From Rhizobiaceae bacterium (GTDB lineage Bacteria > Pseudomonadota > Alphaproteobacteria > Rhizobiales > Rhizobiaceae), in assembly GCA_023953905.1 (NCBI GenBank), contig JAMLJA010000001.1, positions 1-64,000 of the forward strand: DNA of 64,000 bases. Direction: 5' to 3'. Position 1 is the first letter of the stretch. Each line of letters opens with the position of its first letter. Position numbers and translations under genes: made by a program. This document shows, one piece after another, positions 9,973-18,767 of the stretch. The notes beneath the pieces were generated by a model that made no database searches, was not told where the DNA came from, and saw nothing but the letters and a program-made list of their open reading frames with translations.

Positions 9973-10842
9973 ATGGCAAAGGTGGCATTCATCGGTCTTG
10001 GCGTGATGGGCTATCCCATGGCCGGGCATCTCAAGACCAAGGGCCAGCACGACGTCACGGTGTACAATCGTACGCAGGCGCGCGCCGAAAAATGGGTCGC
10101 CGAATTTGGCGGCCAACACGCCCCCACTCCGCAGGAGGCCGCTTCTGGCAAGGATTTCGTGTTCGCCTGCGTCGGCAATGACGACGATCTGCGCGAAGTG
10201 ACCATCGGTGGGCAGGGTGCGTTTCGCGAAATGTCCAAGGGTGCGATCTTCATCGACAACACCACCGCCTCCGCCGAGGTGGCCCGCGAGCTTGGTGAAA
10301 AAGCCGAGACGCGTGGCTTCGGCTTCCTCGACGCCCCCGTGTCGGGTGGGCAGGCTGGGGCGGAAAATGGCGTTCTGACGGTGATGGTTGGTGGCCCCGA
10401 AGATGAATTCGCGAGGGCCAAGCCGGTTATCGATTCCTATGCCCGTATGGTCGGGCACATGGGGGCGCATGGTGCCGGTCAGCTTACCAAGATGATCAAT
10501 CAGATCTGCATCGCGGGCCTCGTGCAGGGGCTCGCCGAAGGTGTCAGTTTCGGCAAGAAAGCCGGGCTCGATATCGAGAAGGTGTTCGACGTGATCTCCA
10601 AGGGCGCTGCGGGCTCCTGGCAGATGGAAAACCGCTACAAGACTATGAATGCGGGAAAGTATGATTTCGGTTTTGCCGTGGACTGGATGCGGAAGGATTT
10701 GCGCATCTGCCTTGAAGAGGCCGACCGCAACGGAGCCGCCCTGCCCGTAACCGCGCTCGTCGATCAGTTCTACAAGGATGTCCAGGCGATGGGTGGAAAA
10801 CGTTGGGATACGTCCTCCCTGCTGGCGCGACTTGAAAAATAG
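9973..10842 (+). CDS. 3-hydroxyisobutyrate dehydrogenase-family oxidoreductase
   Basis: 289 residues of the beta-hydroxyacid dehydrogenase family. The N-terminal Rossmann motif is FIGLGVMGYPMA; the substrate-binding signature DAPVSGGQAGAENG lies near residues 117-130; the catalytic Lys is in GAGQLTKMINQ. Family members oxidise 3-hydroxyisobutyrate, tartronate semialdehyde or 2-hydroxymethylglutarate; which one applies here cannot be told. GAGGGAG precedes the ATG. The AlkD-like gene follows after two bases, so they are likely cotranscribed, although their functions are unrelated. Confidence 0.92.
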   Translation: MAKVAFIGLGVMGYPMAGHLKTKGQHDVTVYNRTQARAEKWVAEFGGQHAPTPQEAASGKDFVFACVGNDDDLREVTIGGQGAFREMSKGAIFIDNTTASAEVARELGEKAETRGFGFLDAPVSGGQAGAENGVLTVMVGGPEDEFARAKPVIDSYARMVGHMGAHGAGQLTKMINQICIAGLVQGLAEGVSFGKKAGLDIEKVFDVISKGAAGSWQMENRYKTMNAGKYDFGFAVDWMRKDLRICLEEADRNGAALPVTALVDQFYKDVQAMGGKRWDTSSLLARLEK

Positions 10843-10844
10843 CA

Positions 10845-11576
10845 ATGCCTCTGTCGCCTGCCTCCACGGCGGAGGAAGTCGTAGCCTATCTGCAATCGAT
10901 CGCCTCCGAGCAGACTCGCGAAGGCATGAAGCGTTTCGGCATTCGCGTCGACAGAGCGCTGGGTATCTCGCATGGCGTGCAGCGAGACATCGCGAAGCGG
11001 ATCAGGCGAAACGACGAGCGGGCATTCGCGCTGTGGCGAACCGGCATCGCAGAAGCGCAGTTCATCGCGTCGCTGACGGTCCATCCGAAACACTTCACGA
11101 TCGAGAACGCGCGCGACTGGGCCCGCGACTTCGATTCATGGGATATTGTGGACAGCGTTTCGGATCTCTTTGCCAGCACGGATGGCTGGAAAACCCTGGT
11201 CGAAGAATTCGCAGCCGACGAGCGCGAGTTCATTAGACGCACTGCTTTCGCGATGATCTGCTGCGCGGCGGTGCATCGAAAGGCGGAGCCCGATGCAACT
11301 TTTGAGGCCTATCTGCCTCTTATCGAGCAGCACGCGAGAGACGATCGAAATTTCGTGAAGAAAGCCGTCAATTGGGCGCTGCGAAACATCGGGAAAAGGT
11401 CAATCGCCCTTCATGCAGCCGCGCTGGAGGTCGCCCGAAAACTGTCAGCGCTTGACGATGCGACCGCACGCTGGATCGGCAAAGATGCCGTCCGTGAACT
11501 TACGCATCCAAAAACACTCGGACGACTCGCGACAAAGGCGGAGCGCGCCGCAGAGTCAGGCGGCCTGCGCCCCTGA
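10845..11576 (+). CDS. DNA alkylation repair protein (AlkD-like HEAT-repeat fold)
   Basis: 243 residues, all-helical, fitting the AlkC/AlkD-type DNA alkylation repair family. Diagnostic pieces are MKRFGI near residue 28, the IENARDWARDFDSWDIVDSVSDLF segment (helical repeat carrying the conserved Trp-Asp) and RNFVKKAVNWALRNIGKR near residue 170, where the family has its DNA-contacting basic helix. These proteins excise or bind N3/N7-alkylated purines in bacteria. Its last 21 bases overlap the convergent lrp-type gene. Starts two bases after the preceding stop with no clear ribosome site, suggesting translational coupling. Confidence 0.9.
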   Translation: MPLSPASTAEEVVAYLQSIASEQTREGMKRFGIRVDRALGISHGVQRDIAKRIRRNDERAFALWRTGIAEAQFIASLTVHPKHFTIENARDWARDFDSWDIVDSVSDLFASTDGWKTLVEEFAADEREFIRRTAFAMICCAAVHRKAEPDATFEAYLPLIEQHARDDRNFVKKAVNWALRNIGKRSIALHAAALEVARKLSALDDATARWIGKDAVRELTHPKTLGRLATKAERAAESGGLRP

Positions 11577-12047
11577 ATCCTTGTCGAGCACCAGATAGTC
11601 GAGTGGCATCTGCGTGGTGTACTTGATCTGCTCCATCGCAAATGTCGAAGACACGTCGCGGATCTCGATCTTCGTTATCAGCCGTTTGTAGAACGCATCA
11701 TAGGCGCCGATGTCCGGTACGACGACCCTCAACAGATAGTCGACATCGCCGCTCATTCGGTAGAATTCAACGACCTCAGGAAATTCCTGCACGACTTCCG
11801 AAAACCGGCGTAACCATTCGACGCTATGTGAATTTGTGCGGATCGAGACAAAGACATTGACGCGCGCGTTGATCTTCTCGGGGTTCAACACCGCGACGCG
11901 ACGGGTTATCACCCCCTCCTCTTCCAACTTCTGGATCCGGCGCCAGCAGGGCGTTGTGGAGAGGCCAACCTTCTTCGCGATGTCGGCCACCGCAAGCGTT
12001 GCATCCTCCTGCAAAATCCGGAGAATTTTTCTATCGAGCCGGTCCAT
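11556..12047 (-). CDS. Lrp/AsnC family transcriptional regulator
   Basis: 163 residues. N-terminal winged HTH (residues 1-60: LDRKILRILQEDATLAVADIA then GLSTTPCWRRIQKLEEEGVI) followed by the RAM/AsnC ligand-binding domain with the GDVDYLLRVVVPDIGAYDAF motif. Such regulators usually sense amino acids. GAGG six bases before 12047 fixes the start; the open frame continues 57 bases upstream without a ribosome site. The 3' end overlaps the convergent AlkD-like gene by 21 bases. The closest divergent target candidate is not evident, so its regulon is unknown. Confidence 0.93.
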   Translation of the reverse strand: MDRLDRKILRILQEDATLAVADIAKKVGLSTTPCWRRIQKLEEEGVITRRVAVLNPEKINARVNVFVSIRTNSHSVEWLRRFSEVVQEFPEVVEFYRMSGDVDYLLRVVVPDIGAYDAFYKRLITKIEIRDVSSTFAMEQIKYTTQMPLDYLVLDKDSGAQAA

Positions 12048-12131
12048 ATGGAACCTCGTTGGAAATATTTTGCTCAAGATGCCTTTAACAACGCGCGCCA
12101 GCAAGCAAGAAATTGGCGCAGAACTGCGCGT

Positions 12132-12779
12132 CTACGACATGGCATTCTCGGGATTCCGGGAAAGACGAGTGCGGATTTCCGTTCGAAGCACTGGCAGCAG
12201 GTCCGTGTCGAACCACGGATGTCGTTTCAGCCACCCTGTATTGCGCCAGGAAGGATGGGGCAGCGGCAGCATCTTTGGAACACGGGGCGCGTTGAATATC
12301 TCTCGCCAGTTGGCGACCGTTTCGGTCAGCGAAGCCATGCGCTGCGTGCCCAGATGCCAGGCCTGTGCGTAGGCGCCGATAGCAAGTACCAACTCGATCT
12401 GCGGCATTTGCTGCATGAGCAATTCGCGCCATGCTGGCGCGCACTCCCGACGGGGCGGCAAATCCCCTCCTTTGTCGTCCTGTCCGGGGAAACAAAATCC
12501 CATAGGCAGGACTGCAAACAAGTCGGGGTCATAGAACTCATCGCTCGTGACACCCATCCAGTCACGCAATCGATCGCCGGAGGCGTCAGTAAACGGCTTT
12601 CCGCTCTCATGCACCTTCGTGCCCGGGGCCTGACCGGCAATCAGGATTCGGGCTTGTGTCGAGGGAACAAGCACCGGACGCGGATCGTGTGGAAGAGTCC
12701 TGCCTATCGGGGCATCCAGACAGATCCGGCAGGACGTGACCTGTTGGTAAAGCGCCGCAAGATCACCGTCATGGCTCAT
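12132..12779 (-). CDS. Uracil-DNA glycosylase superfamily protein
   Basis: 215 residues. The catalytic-water motif region is ILIAGQAPGTKVHESGKPF (GQAPG, as in family 4/5-like enzymes), followed by LPMGFCFPG and, near the end, the second conserved loop PLPHPSWRN (HPS). An N-terminal pair of cysteines (SCRICLDAP) resembles the start of Fe-S UDGs but the full four-Cys set is not seen. This matches the conserved proteobacterial UDG-family proteins of unproven substrate. It overlaps the GST gene by ATGA, so it is third in a three-gene operon with GST and a nuclease. Confidence 0.85.
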   Translation of the reverse strand: MSHDGDLAALYQQVTSCRICLDAPIGRTLPHDPRPVLVPSTQARILIAGQAPGTKVHESGKPFTDASGDRLRDWMGVTSDEFYDPDLFAVLPMGFCFPGQDDKGGDLPPRRECAPAWRELLMQQMPQIELVLAIGAYAQAWHLGTQRMASLTETVANWREIFNAPRVPKMLPLPHPSWRNTGWLKRHPWFDTDLLPVLRTEIRTRLSRNPENAMS

Positions 12780-13387
12780 GCATTCGCGCTCGGCCGGCTC
12801 CTTAATTCGTCGTGCCAGCGCCGAACGTTGGAGAGATGGTCAGGCAAGGCTATGCGGGCAGGCTTCATGAAATCAAGCGCCGCCAATCCGGTTATGTCGG
12901 CAACCGAAAATGTGTCACCAGCGGCAAACTGCCTATTCGCGAGTTCGGTGTCGAGCATCCCCAGAAAATCGATCACTTTGGACTTGTTCGCCTCGCCCCA
13001 TTCCGGGATTTGCGGCACCTCCCACTCCTTCATAGCGGGATGGATATGCCGGAATGCGCTGCCGACCGCGAGGAACAGGTTCAGCTCAAGGCGGCGCTGC
13101 CACATCTCGACGAGCGCTCGCTCCAGCGCCCCCGTTCCGAACAGCGGCGGTTCGGGATGCAGTTCCTCAAAGTAGCGACAGATGGCAATTGTTTCAGTGA
13201 GAATCGTTCCGTCATCGAGTTCGAGAACCGGCAGGCGCTGAAGCGGATTGCGCTGTGTGATTTCTACGTCGCGGTGACCCATGGCCGCCATATCGACCGA
13301 AACAATGGGGACCTCTATCCCCTTTTCGGCGAGAAACACCCGCACGCGCCGCGGATTGGGTGCCTTTCCGCCATCAAAGAGTCTCAT
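12776..13387 (-). CDS. Glutathione S-transferase family protein
   Basis: 203 residues. N-terminal thioredoxin-like domain (residues 1-80) with the cis-Pro motif LPVLELDDG and the glutathione-contacting ILTETIAICRYFEE; C-terminal all-helical domain with the N-capping FSVADITGLAALDF motif. The catalytic residue position near the N-terminus reads GGKAPNPRR, as in many bacterial GSTs that lack the canonical Tyr. Middle gene of an ATGA-overlapping trio with the upstream SNase-like and downstream UDG-like genes, so translation is probably coupled. Substrate unknown. Confidence 0.92.
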   Translation of the reverse strand: MRLFDGGKAPNPRRVRVFLAEKGIEVPIVSVDMAAMGHRDVEITQRNPLQRLPVLELDDGTILTETIAICRYFEELHPEPPLFGTGALERALVEMWQRRLELNLFLAVGSAFRHIHPAMKEWEVPQIPEWGEANKSKVIDFLGMLDTELANRQFAAGDTFSVADITGLAALDFMKPARIALPDHLSNVRRWHDELRSRPSANA

Positions 13388-14034
13388 CGTGCTATCTCCT
13401 CATCGCTTGCCGGCCTGTGTGACCATCTTACCAGAAGCGATCGCAACCAGTCGCCTATGGCACCAATCAAATTGTGTGGGCACTCCGCAAGATCGCCGTG
13501 CTTCGTTCGCCAACTATGCGGTGAAGTGAAATCGCCGGACCAGGCACCCCGTTGCGCTCGACGCGCCTCCCGCTCTTCTCTTTCATAATCGCCATAGGCG
13601 ACCGCCCATCCTTGTGAGACCTGCTGGCGGTTAAGCTCGATCTGACCTGCCTTGCAAACGCCCAGCAGCCGGTGATAGCGATCCCTCTCCCACGTTTCGC
13701 ACGTCACTTGCTTGCCCATAACGAGCCGTTGCAGCGAAAGCAGGGACTCTCTGCCACATCCATACTCTCCTCCGTCTTTCGTGCAGGTCTGTCGCAGCTC
13801 GAATGCATCGATGCCGCGCAGCCTTATCCGCTCGCCGTAAAGCTCCAGCGAGTCGCCGTCAACGACCCTCACAGCGCCAGACAAAGAGACTACAGCCTCC
13901 CGGTCCAGGCGAAAAACCACAAGTGTAATGACGGAGAGGATCAGCGTTGCAAGCACGAGATCCAGTGCCAATCGCAACCATGTCTTACGGCGGGCACGTC
14001 TCGGCGGCCTCTTGGTAAACGTTTTGGTGCGCAT
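13384..14034 (-). CDS. Membrane-anchored thermonuclease (SNase-like) domain protein
   Basis: 216 residues. A basic N-terminal stretch (residues 1-18, many Arg/Lys) is followed by one transmembrane helix at about 20-41, placing the rest outside the cytoplasm. The SNase fold follows: VRVVDGDSLELYGERIRLRGIDAFE carries the calcium/phosphate-binding Asp and first catalytic Arg, and ERDRYHRLLGVC the second Arg region. Cysteine-rich insert (QTCTKDGGEYGC) typical of rhizobial versions. First gene of the overlapping trio with GST and UDG-like genes. Likely an extracytoplasmic nuclease; activity not proven. Confidence 0.88.
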   Translation of the reverse strand: MRTKTFTKRPPRRARRKTWLRLALDLVLATLILSVITLVVFRLDREAVVSLSGAVRVVDGDSLELYGERIRLRGIDAFELRQTCTKDGGEYGCGRESLLSLQRLVMGKQVTCETWERDRYHRLLGVCKAGQIELNRQQVSQGWAVAYGDYEREEREARRAQRGAWSGDFTSPHSWRTKHGDLAECPHNLIGAIGDWLRSLLVRWSHRPASDEEIAR

Positions 14035-14108
14035 CCTTAGGGAGTCTTAATCATTGGTGACTAGCGTACAGCCAAGCTGATCAGAATAGCGCTTGCCAAG
14101 ACTCTCCG

Positions 14109-15644
14109 GTGAACACGTCAGACAAGATAATTGTGGACCGCCGAAGACCTCACCGCAACAGTGAGGTCGCGAAAGCCGTGCGCAAATCCCGCGAACAGCT
14201 GTCCCAGCGGTCAGGCAACCCGCTTTTTGATCGTGAACTCATCAAGATTCACGCCCGAAGCATCATGGGTGGCGCGGCAGTGATGCCGCTTCTGATGATC
14301 CTCATTTGTGTCGGCGGGGTTTTGAGTGGCGCCAAAGAACAGATCCTCACCTGGGGAATGTTCTCGCTGCTTTGCCACGGTGTTCTCATCGTTGTTGCCT
14401 ATCGCACAGACCGGACGGAGGTGGCCTCGATCGACGCCGCCGGCAAGCGTCGTCTCCTGCTTGCCGCGCATTTCATAAGCGGGTTGGGCTGGGCCTATCT
14501 GGCGGCAATGCGATGCAGCACCTGTGAGCCGGAACTCTTCCCCGTCACCAAGGCCGCGCTTCTCATAATTGCCATCTCTGCAACTGCCTTGATCGGACTG
14601 TCCCTGCCCGGCGCGCTCGCCATCACATTCACCTTGCCGGTTGCCGTGTATGTGGTCGTCGCCAGCGATTTTGCGATCCTCCCGGAAGCGATCCTGGCTA
14701 TCGTTCTTGTTCTCTCGATCCCCTTCTTCTCTTACGCGTCGTCGATGCTGAACAGATCGTCCCGCATGCTTTTGACATTCAGATCCGAAAATGACGGGCT
14801 GGTCGCAGAATTGGAGACTGCCAAGGCATTGTCAGACGAGGCAAGGCGGCGCGCGGAAGAGTCGAACCTTGCCAAGTCCCGCTTCCTGGCCACCATGAGC
14901 CATGAGTTGCGCACCCCCCTCAACGCCATTCTGGGATTTTCGGAAGTAATGGCCAAGGAGGTACTGGGGCCGATCAGCAATCCTACCTATCGAGAATATG
15001 CGCAGGACATCCACGATTCGGGCCAGCATTTGCTGGGTCTCATCAACGAAATCCTCGATCTGTCGCGCATTGAGGCTGGCAAATATCAGTTGAACGAAGA
15101 GCCTCTGGCGCTGGTGCCCATTGTGGAAGACTGCTGCCACATGATGGAACTCAAGGCTTCCAATAAGAATCTGACGATCCACACGGAGTTCGAGACCACC
15201 CTGCCAAGAATCTACGCCGACGAGCGCGCGGTGCGGCAGATCACCCTCAACCTCCTGTCGAACGCGATAAAATTCAGCCCCAACGGAAGTGCCATCGTCG
15301 TGCGGGTCGGATGGACGGAGGGCGCGGGTCAGTACATATCCGTGAAGGACAATGGGCCAGGCATCCCAGCCGAAGAAATTCCTATTGTGCTGTCCGCATT
15401 CGGCCAGGGTTCGATCGCAATCAAGGCGGCGGAACAGGGCACCGGGCTCGGGCTTCCAATCGTGCAGGGACTTCTCGCGATGCATGACGGAGAGTTCATG
15501 CTGAACTCCAAGCTTCGCATTGGGACCGAAGCGATCGCCGTGTTCCCTGTATCGAGGGTCATGGAAGAACTGCCTGCCATTCCCACTCGCGAATCCGGCA
15601 AGCAGGGGAAGCAATATCGCAGACCGGTGGCCGTCGCTTCCTGA
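14109..15644 (+). CDS. Membrane sensor histidine kinase, PdhS/PleC/DivJ-like catalytic core
   Basis: 511 residues beginning with GTG and no obvious ribosome site, so the start is the least certain part. Hydrophobic helices at roughly 52-75, 82-98, 115-134, 147-165, 167-185 and 193-210 make a multi-pass sensor without a periplasmic domain. A coiled coil (225-255) leads to HisKA with the phosphoacceptor His at about 265 in MSHELRTPLN, then N-box NLLSNAIKF, and G boxes DNGPGIP and GTGLGLPIV. This H-box wording is typical of the alphaproteobacterial kinases acting on DivK/PleD. No response regulator is adjacent, so it is an orphan kinase; partner unknown. Confidence 0.9.
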   Translation: MNTSDKIIVDRRRPHRNSEVAKAVRKSREQLSQRSGNPLFDRELIKIHARSIMGGAAVMPLLMILICVGGVLSGAKEQILTWGMFSLLCHGVLIVVAYRTDRTEVASIDAAGKRRLLLAAHFISGLGWAYLAAMRCSTCEPELFPVTKAALLIIAISATALIGLSLPGALAITFTLPVAVYVVVASDFAILPEAILAIVLVLSIPFFSYASSMLNRSSRMLLTFRSENDGLVAELETAKALSDEARRRAEESNLAKSRFLATMSHELRTPLNAILGFSEVMAKEVLGPISNPTYREYAQDIHDSGQHLLGLINEILDLSRIEAGKYQLNEEPLALVPIVEDCCHMMELKASNKNLTIHTEFETTLPRIYADERAVRQITLNLLSNAIKFSPNGSAIVVRVGWTEGAGQYISVKDNGPGIPAEEIPIVLSAFGQGSIAIKAAEQGTGLGLPIVQGLLAMHDGEFMLNSKLRIGTEAIAVFPVSRVMEELPAIPTRESGKQGKQYRRPVAVAS

Positions 15645-15726
15645 TAGCGTCGCCTTGGCCTTTCAACTTCCCTGCGCACGCCGCGATCAGCCCGGCTCTG
15701 TCCCACGCAGGGCTTTGCTGGAAAAG

Positions 15727-16713
15727 TCAGCGAAGAGGAGCTGCAAGTCCCGACACTGTCATTGCCGCTGACTTCACAATACCCGACGCAAGGCCCGCTC
15801 CTACGCCCGGATCCCCCAATCTGAAGTCCAGAAGAGGCTTCATGCCGACGTGCCCGGCCACGCGCAGGTGTGCCTGTTCGCCCGACAGACACGCAAGTCG
15901 GCAGTGATCCAGCGCCCGCGGATCAATACTGTGCAGCACTGCTGCCGCAGCCGAAGTGGCAAATCCATCCAGAATGACGGGCACGCGTTCCATGCGCGCA
16001 GCCAGTATCGCCCCGGCGATCGCGGCCATCTCACGTCCGCCAAGACGGCGCATCACTTCCAGTGGATCCTTCAGATGTGCGCGATGCAGCTCAAGGGCGT
16101 CATCGACCGTTGCCGCCTTGCGCTCAATCATCGCGGCGTCAGCACCCGATCCCGCTCCCACCCAGTCTGAACCCTTGCCGCCATACAAGGCCGCAAGCAC
16201 GGCTGCCGCGACAGTGGCCCCCCCCGCGCCCAGATCGCTGAGAGCAACGAGATCGGTCCCTCCGACAATTGCCTCCATTCCGAACGCCATCGTCGCCGCG
16301 CAGCCGCGCTCGTCCAGCGCCGCATCAGTGGTGATGTCCGAAGTCGGCAGATCGAGCGCCAGATCGAAGACCTTCAGGCCCAGATCCTGGGCCACACATA
16401 CCTGATTGACCGCAGCCGCCCCAGCCGCGCACATCTCGACCGCGTCTGCAGTGGCCGATGGCAAGCGGGGAGACACGCCGCGTCGCATCACTCCATGATT
16501 GCCGGCGAATATCGCGACAAGCGGACGCAACACCGCGGGAGGCCGGCCGCTCCACCGGGCCAGCCACTCCGCCAGATCCGCAATCGGCGCGAGCGCGCTC
16601 GAAAGCCCTCGCCGCTCAAACACAAGCCGAACGCTCTCGCCGGTCGCAAGATCGGGGCCAGGCATGTTGCCCAGCAGGGATCGGATGTCGTCGAATGGCA
16701 GGCCGCTGGTCAT
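15727..16713 (-). CDS. cobT: Nicotinate-nucleotide:dimethylbenzimidazole phosphoribosyltransferase
   Basis: 328 residues (called CobU in Paracoccus/Pseudomonas-style naming). It makes alpha-ribazole phosphate for the lower ligand of cobalamin. Recognisable segments are FAGNHGVMRRGVSP near the N-terminus, a DLGAGG-type glycine turn (LSDLGAGGATVAAAV), LGGREMAAIAGAILAARMERVPVILDGFA, and LRVAGHVGMKPLLDFRLGDPGVGAGLA near the C-terminus. It sits alone, without other cob genes in view. The same window holds two enzymes tied to B12 metabolism: the cobalamin-dependent ribonucleotide reductase, and a methylmalonyl-CoA epimerase whose partner mutase needs B12. Confidence 0.93.
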   Translation of the reverse strand: MTSGLPFDDIRSLLGNMPGPDLATGESVRLVFERRGLSSALAPIADLAEWLARWSGRPPAVLRPLVAIFAGNHGVMRRGVSPRLPSATADAVEMCAAGAAAVNQVCVAQDLGLKVFDLALDLPTSDITTDAALDERGCAATMAFGMEAIVGGTDLVALSDLGAGGATVAAAVLAALYGGKGSDWVGAGSGADAAMIERKAATVDDALELHRAHLKDPLEVMRRLGGREMAAIAGAILAARMERVPVILDGFATSAAAAVLHSIDPRALDHCRLACLSGEQAHLRVAGHVGMKPLLDFRLGDPGVGAGLASGIVKSAAMTVSGLAAPLR

Positions 16714-16829
16714 GTCTCACTTCCGCAATTTTGCGGGTTCAATAGACGCCAGCGACAGCAGACACAACGCCTGCTCTTGCATCGTGCCGACGCGTGCCCC
16801 ATGTGGAGCCCGGAGGCCACGGAAAAACG

Positions 16830-17069
16830 ATGTCGTCAATCGAATCGCCCTGCATTCTCGTCTGCTCGATGGACCTGAAAACCGGCTATTGCTTCGGTTG
16901 CGGCCGCACGCGCGAGGAAATTGCCGGCTGGATCACCATGAACTCGGAGACGCGCCGCACCATCATGAATGAGTTGCCGGCACGCCTTGAGACCGTCGAA
17001 CGTCGACCGCGCCGCGAGACACGCCGTGCGCGTATGCTGCGCGAACGAACCGGACAATCATCCCAATGA
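16830..17069 (+). CDS. DUF1289 small cysteine-rich protein
   Basis: 79 residues. The DUF1289 pattern is complete: SPCILVCSMD, TGYCFGCGRTREEIAGW, then MNSETRRTIMNELPARL, with four cysteines positioned to bind a metal or Fe-S cluster, followed by an Arg-rich tail. Function unknown in any organism to my knowledge. Its stop overlaps the start of the aspartic-protease gene by four bases (ATGA), so they form a two-gene operon, divergent from cobT. Confidence 0.9.
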   Translation: MSSIESPCILVCSMDLKTGYCFGCGRTREEIAGWITMNSETRRTIMNELPARLETVERRPRRETRRARMLRERTGQSSQ

Positions 17070-17770
17070 CCCGCGACAGGCTGTTGTGGATCGCCCTTGC
17101 TTTGCTCGGGGTGGGCGCCGTGTTCCTGATAGGCAGCGAGCTTATCGGGGGCGCAGGCACGGTCGACGACCGTATCGGTCGTGGACTCTATCTTGGCGTA
17201 CTTGGATTGGTTATTGCCGCTGGCGTGCTCAATCGGCGGCGCCTGGGCGAAACCGTTCGTGCACTCGGAATGTGGGCGCTCATAGTTCTTGTCCTGGTGG
17301 CAGGCTACCAATATCGGTATGAGTTACAGGACGTTGCAAGCCGGGTGACCGCGGGCCTCATTCCCGGCAGCCCCCTGTCCATCACCAATGCAGATGGCAG
17401 TGTTGCCGTTGTTCTCAACAAGCTCGCAAACGGTCATTTCGAGGTCGACGCGCAAGTCAATGGTGCGCCCGTTCGCATGATGATCGACACGGGTGCCACG
17501 ACAACCGTGATGTCGGCAGAGGATGCCGCCCGAGCGGGCATAGAGACATCGACGCTTAACTTTCAGGTGCCGGTTTCAACGGCAAACGGTCAAGCCTTGG
17601 CAGCACGCGCCGTCATTCAGGAAATTCGCGTTGGTGCGATTGACAGGCGCAGCATGCCGGTCCTGGTGGCCGCTGAGGGAATGCTCCAACAGAGCCTCCT
17701 TGGCATGAATTTCATCGGCACGCTTTCGGGCTTCGACATTCGTGGCGACCGAATGACCCTGCGCAACTGA
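17066..17770 (+). CDS. Membrane-anchored retropepsin-like aspartic protease (TIGR02281 type)
   Basis: 234 residues. Three N-terminal hydrophobic segments (about 7-27, 40-55, 68-80) are followed by a periplasmic clan AA aspartic protease domain with the catalytic motif MIDTGATTTVMS (Asp near residue 141) and the closing hydrophobic QSLLGMNFIGTLSGFDI strand. One DTGA site implies a retropepsin-style dimer. Family members in Alphaproteobacteria have no agreed substrate. Translationally coupled to the DUF1289 gene upstream and ends two bases before the convergent dusA stop. Confidence 0.9.
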   Translation: MTRDRLLWIALALLGVGAVFLIGSELIGGAGTVDDRIGRGLYLGVLGLVIAAGVLNRRRLGETVRALGMWALIVLVLVAGYQYRYELQDVASRVTAGLIPGSPLSITNADGSVAVVLNKLANGHFEVDAQVNGAPVRMMIDTGATTTVMSAEDAARAGIETSTLNFQVPVSTANGQALAARAVIQEIRVGAIDRRSMPVLVAAEGMLQQSLLGMNFIGTLSGFDIRGDRMTLRN

Positions 17771-17771
17771 A

Positions 17772-18767
17772 TCACGCAGCAGCCGTTTGCGAACCCGTAA
17801 TGTCGACGGCTGCGAATGCCTCGAAGAGAACCTCTGGGCCCGCACCCGGCCGGTTGGCCTCCGCCGACAGGATTTGCCTGTACCGTCGCGCTCCAGGCAA
17901 ACCATGGAACAGGCCGACCATGTGGCGGGCGATATGCCCAAGCCGACCACCTTTCTCGATATGAGCCTCAGCGTAGATGGCCATTGTGGAGATCAGTGCG
18001 GCATAGTCCAGTCTGCCCCCGCTATCGCCATAGAATGCAGCATCTGCGTCAGACAGTATTGCCGGCGATTGATAGACGGCTCGCCCCAGCATGACACCGT
18101 CGACCTGACTCAAATGTTCAAGAGCTTCGGGTACTGACCGAATACCGCCATTTATGCCTATGAATCGATTCGGATATTTGGCCTTGAGCCGATAGACGCG
18201 AGCGTAGTCCAGCGGAGGTATATCGCGGTTCTCCTTCGGGCTAAGCCCCTGAAGCCATGCCTTTCGGGCATGCACCCAAAGTGCATCGGCACCAGCCGCG
18301 AACACACGCTCCGCGATCTCGTCCAGAGCAATCTCGGGATCCTGATCATCAACGCCAATGCGGCATTTGACCGTCACGGGCAGCGAAACGGCGCTCTTCA
18401 TGGCGGCCACACATTCCGCGACAATTTCAGGGGTACGCATCAGGCAAGCACCGAAGGTTCCTGACTGGACGCGATCGGAAGGACAACCAACGTTCAGGTT
18501 GATCTCGTCATAGCCAAACTCCGCACCGATGGACGACGCCAGGGCAAGTTTGCGAGGATCTGAACCGCCGAGTTGCAACGCAACGGGATGTTCAACTTCA
18601 TCAAAGCCGAGCAAACGTTCTCTTGGCCCATGAATCGCGGCGTCTGCGACCACCATTTCGGTATAGAGCAACGCGTGTTGTGTCAGCTGCCGGTGGAAAT
18701 AACGACAATGCCGGTCCGTCCAGTCGATCATCGGCGCGACCGTGAATTTGTTAAGTTTCTCAGCCAT
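17772..18767 (-). CDS. dusA: tRNA-dihydrouridine synthase A
   Basis: 331 residues. FMN-dependent reduction of uridines in the tRNA D-loop. DusA markers are the N-terminal FTVAPMIDWTDRHCRYF, the catalytic cysteine in LNVGCPSDRVQSGTFGACLM, GADALWVHARKAWLQGLSPKENRDIPPL, FIGINGGIRS, and DGVMLGRAVYQSP for phosphate binding of FMN. Length is normal for the family. Convergent with the protease gene; the 302 bases upstream separate it from the divergent aldehyde dehydrogenase. Confidence 0.95.
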   Translation of the reverse strand: MAEKLNKFTVAPMIDWTDRHCRYFHRQLTQHALLYTEMVVADAAIHGPRERLLGFDEVEHPVALQLGGSDPRKLALASSIGAEFGYDEINLNVGCPSDRVQSGTFGACLMRTPEIVAECVAAMKSAVSLPVTVKCRIGVDDQDPEIALDEIAERVFAAGADALWVHARKAWLQGLSPKENRDIPPLDYARVYRLKAKYPNRFIGINGGIRSVPEALEHLSQVDGVMLGRAVYQSPAILSDADAAFYGDSGGRLDYAALISTMAIYAEAHIEKGGRLGHIARHMVGLFHGLPGARRYRQILSAEANRPGAGPEVLFEAFAAVDITGSQTAAA

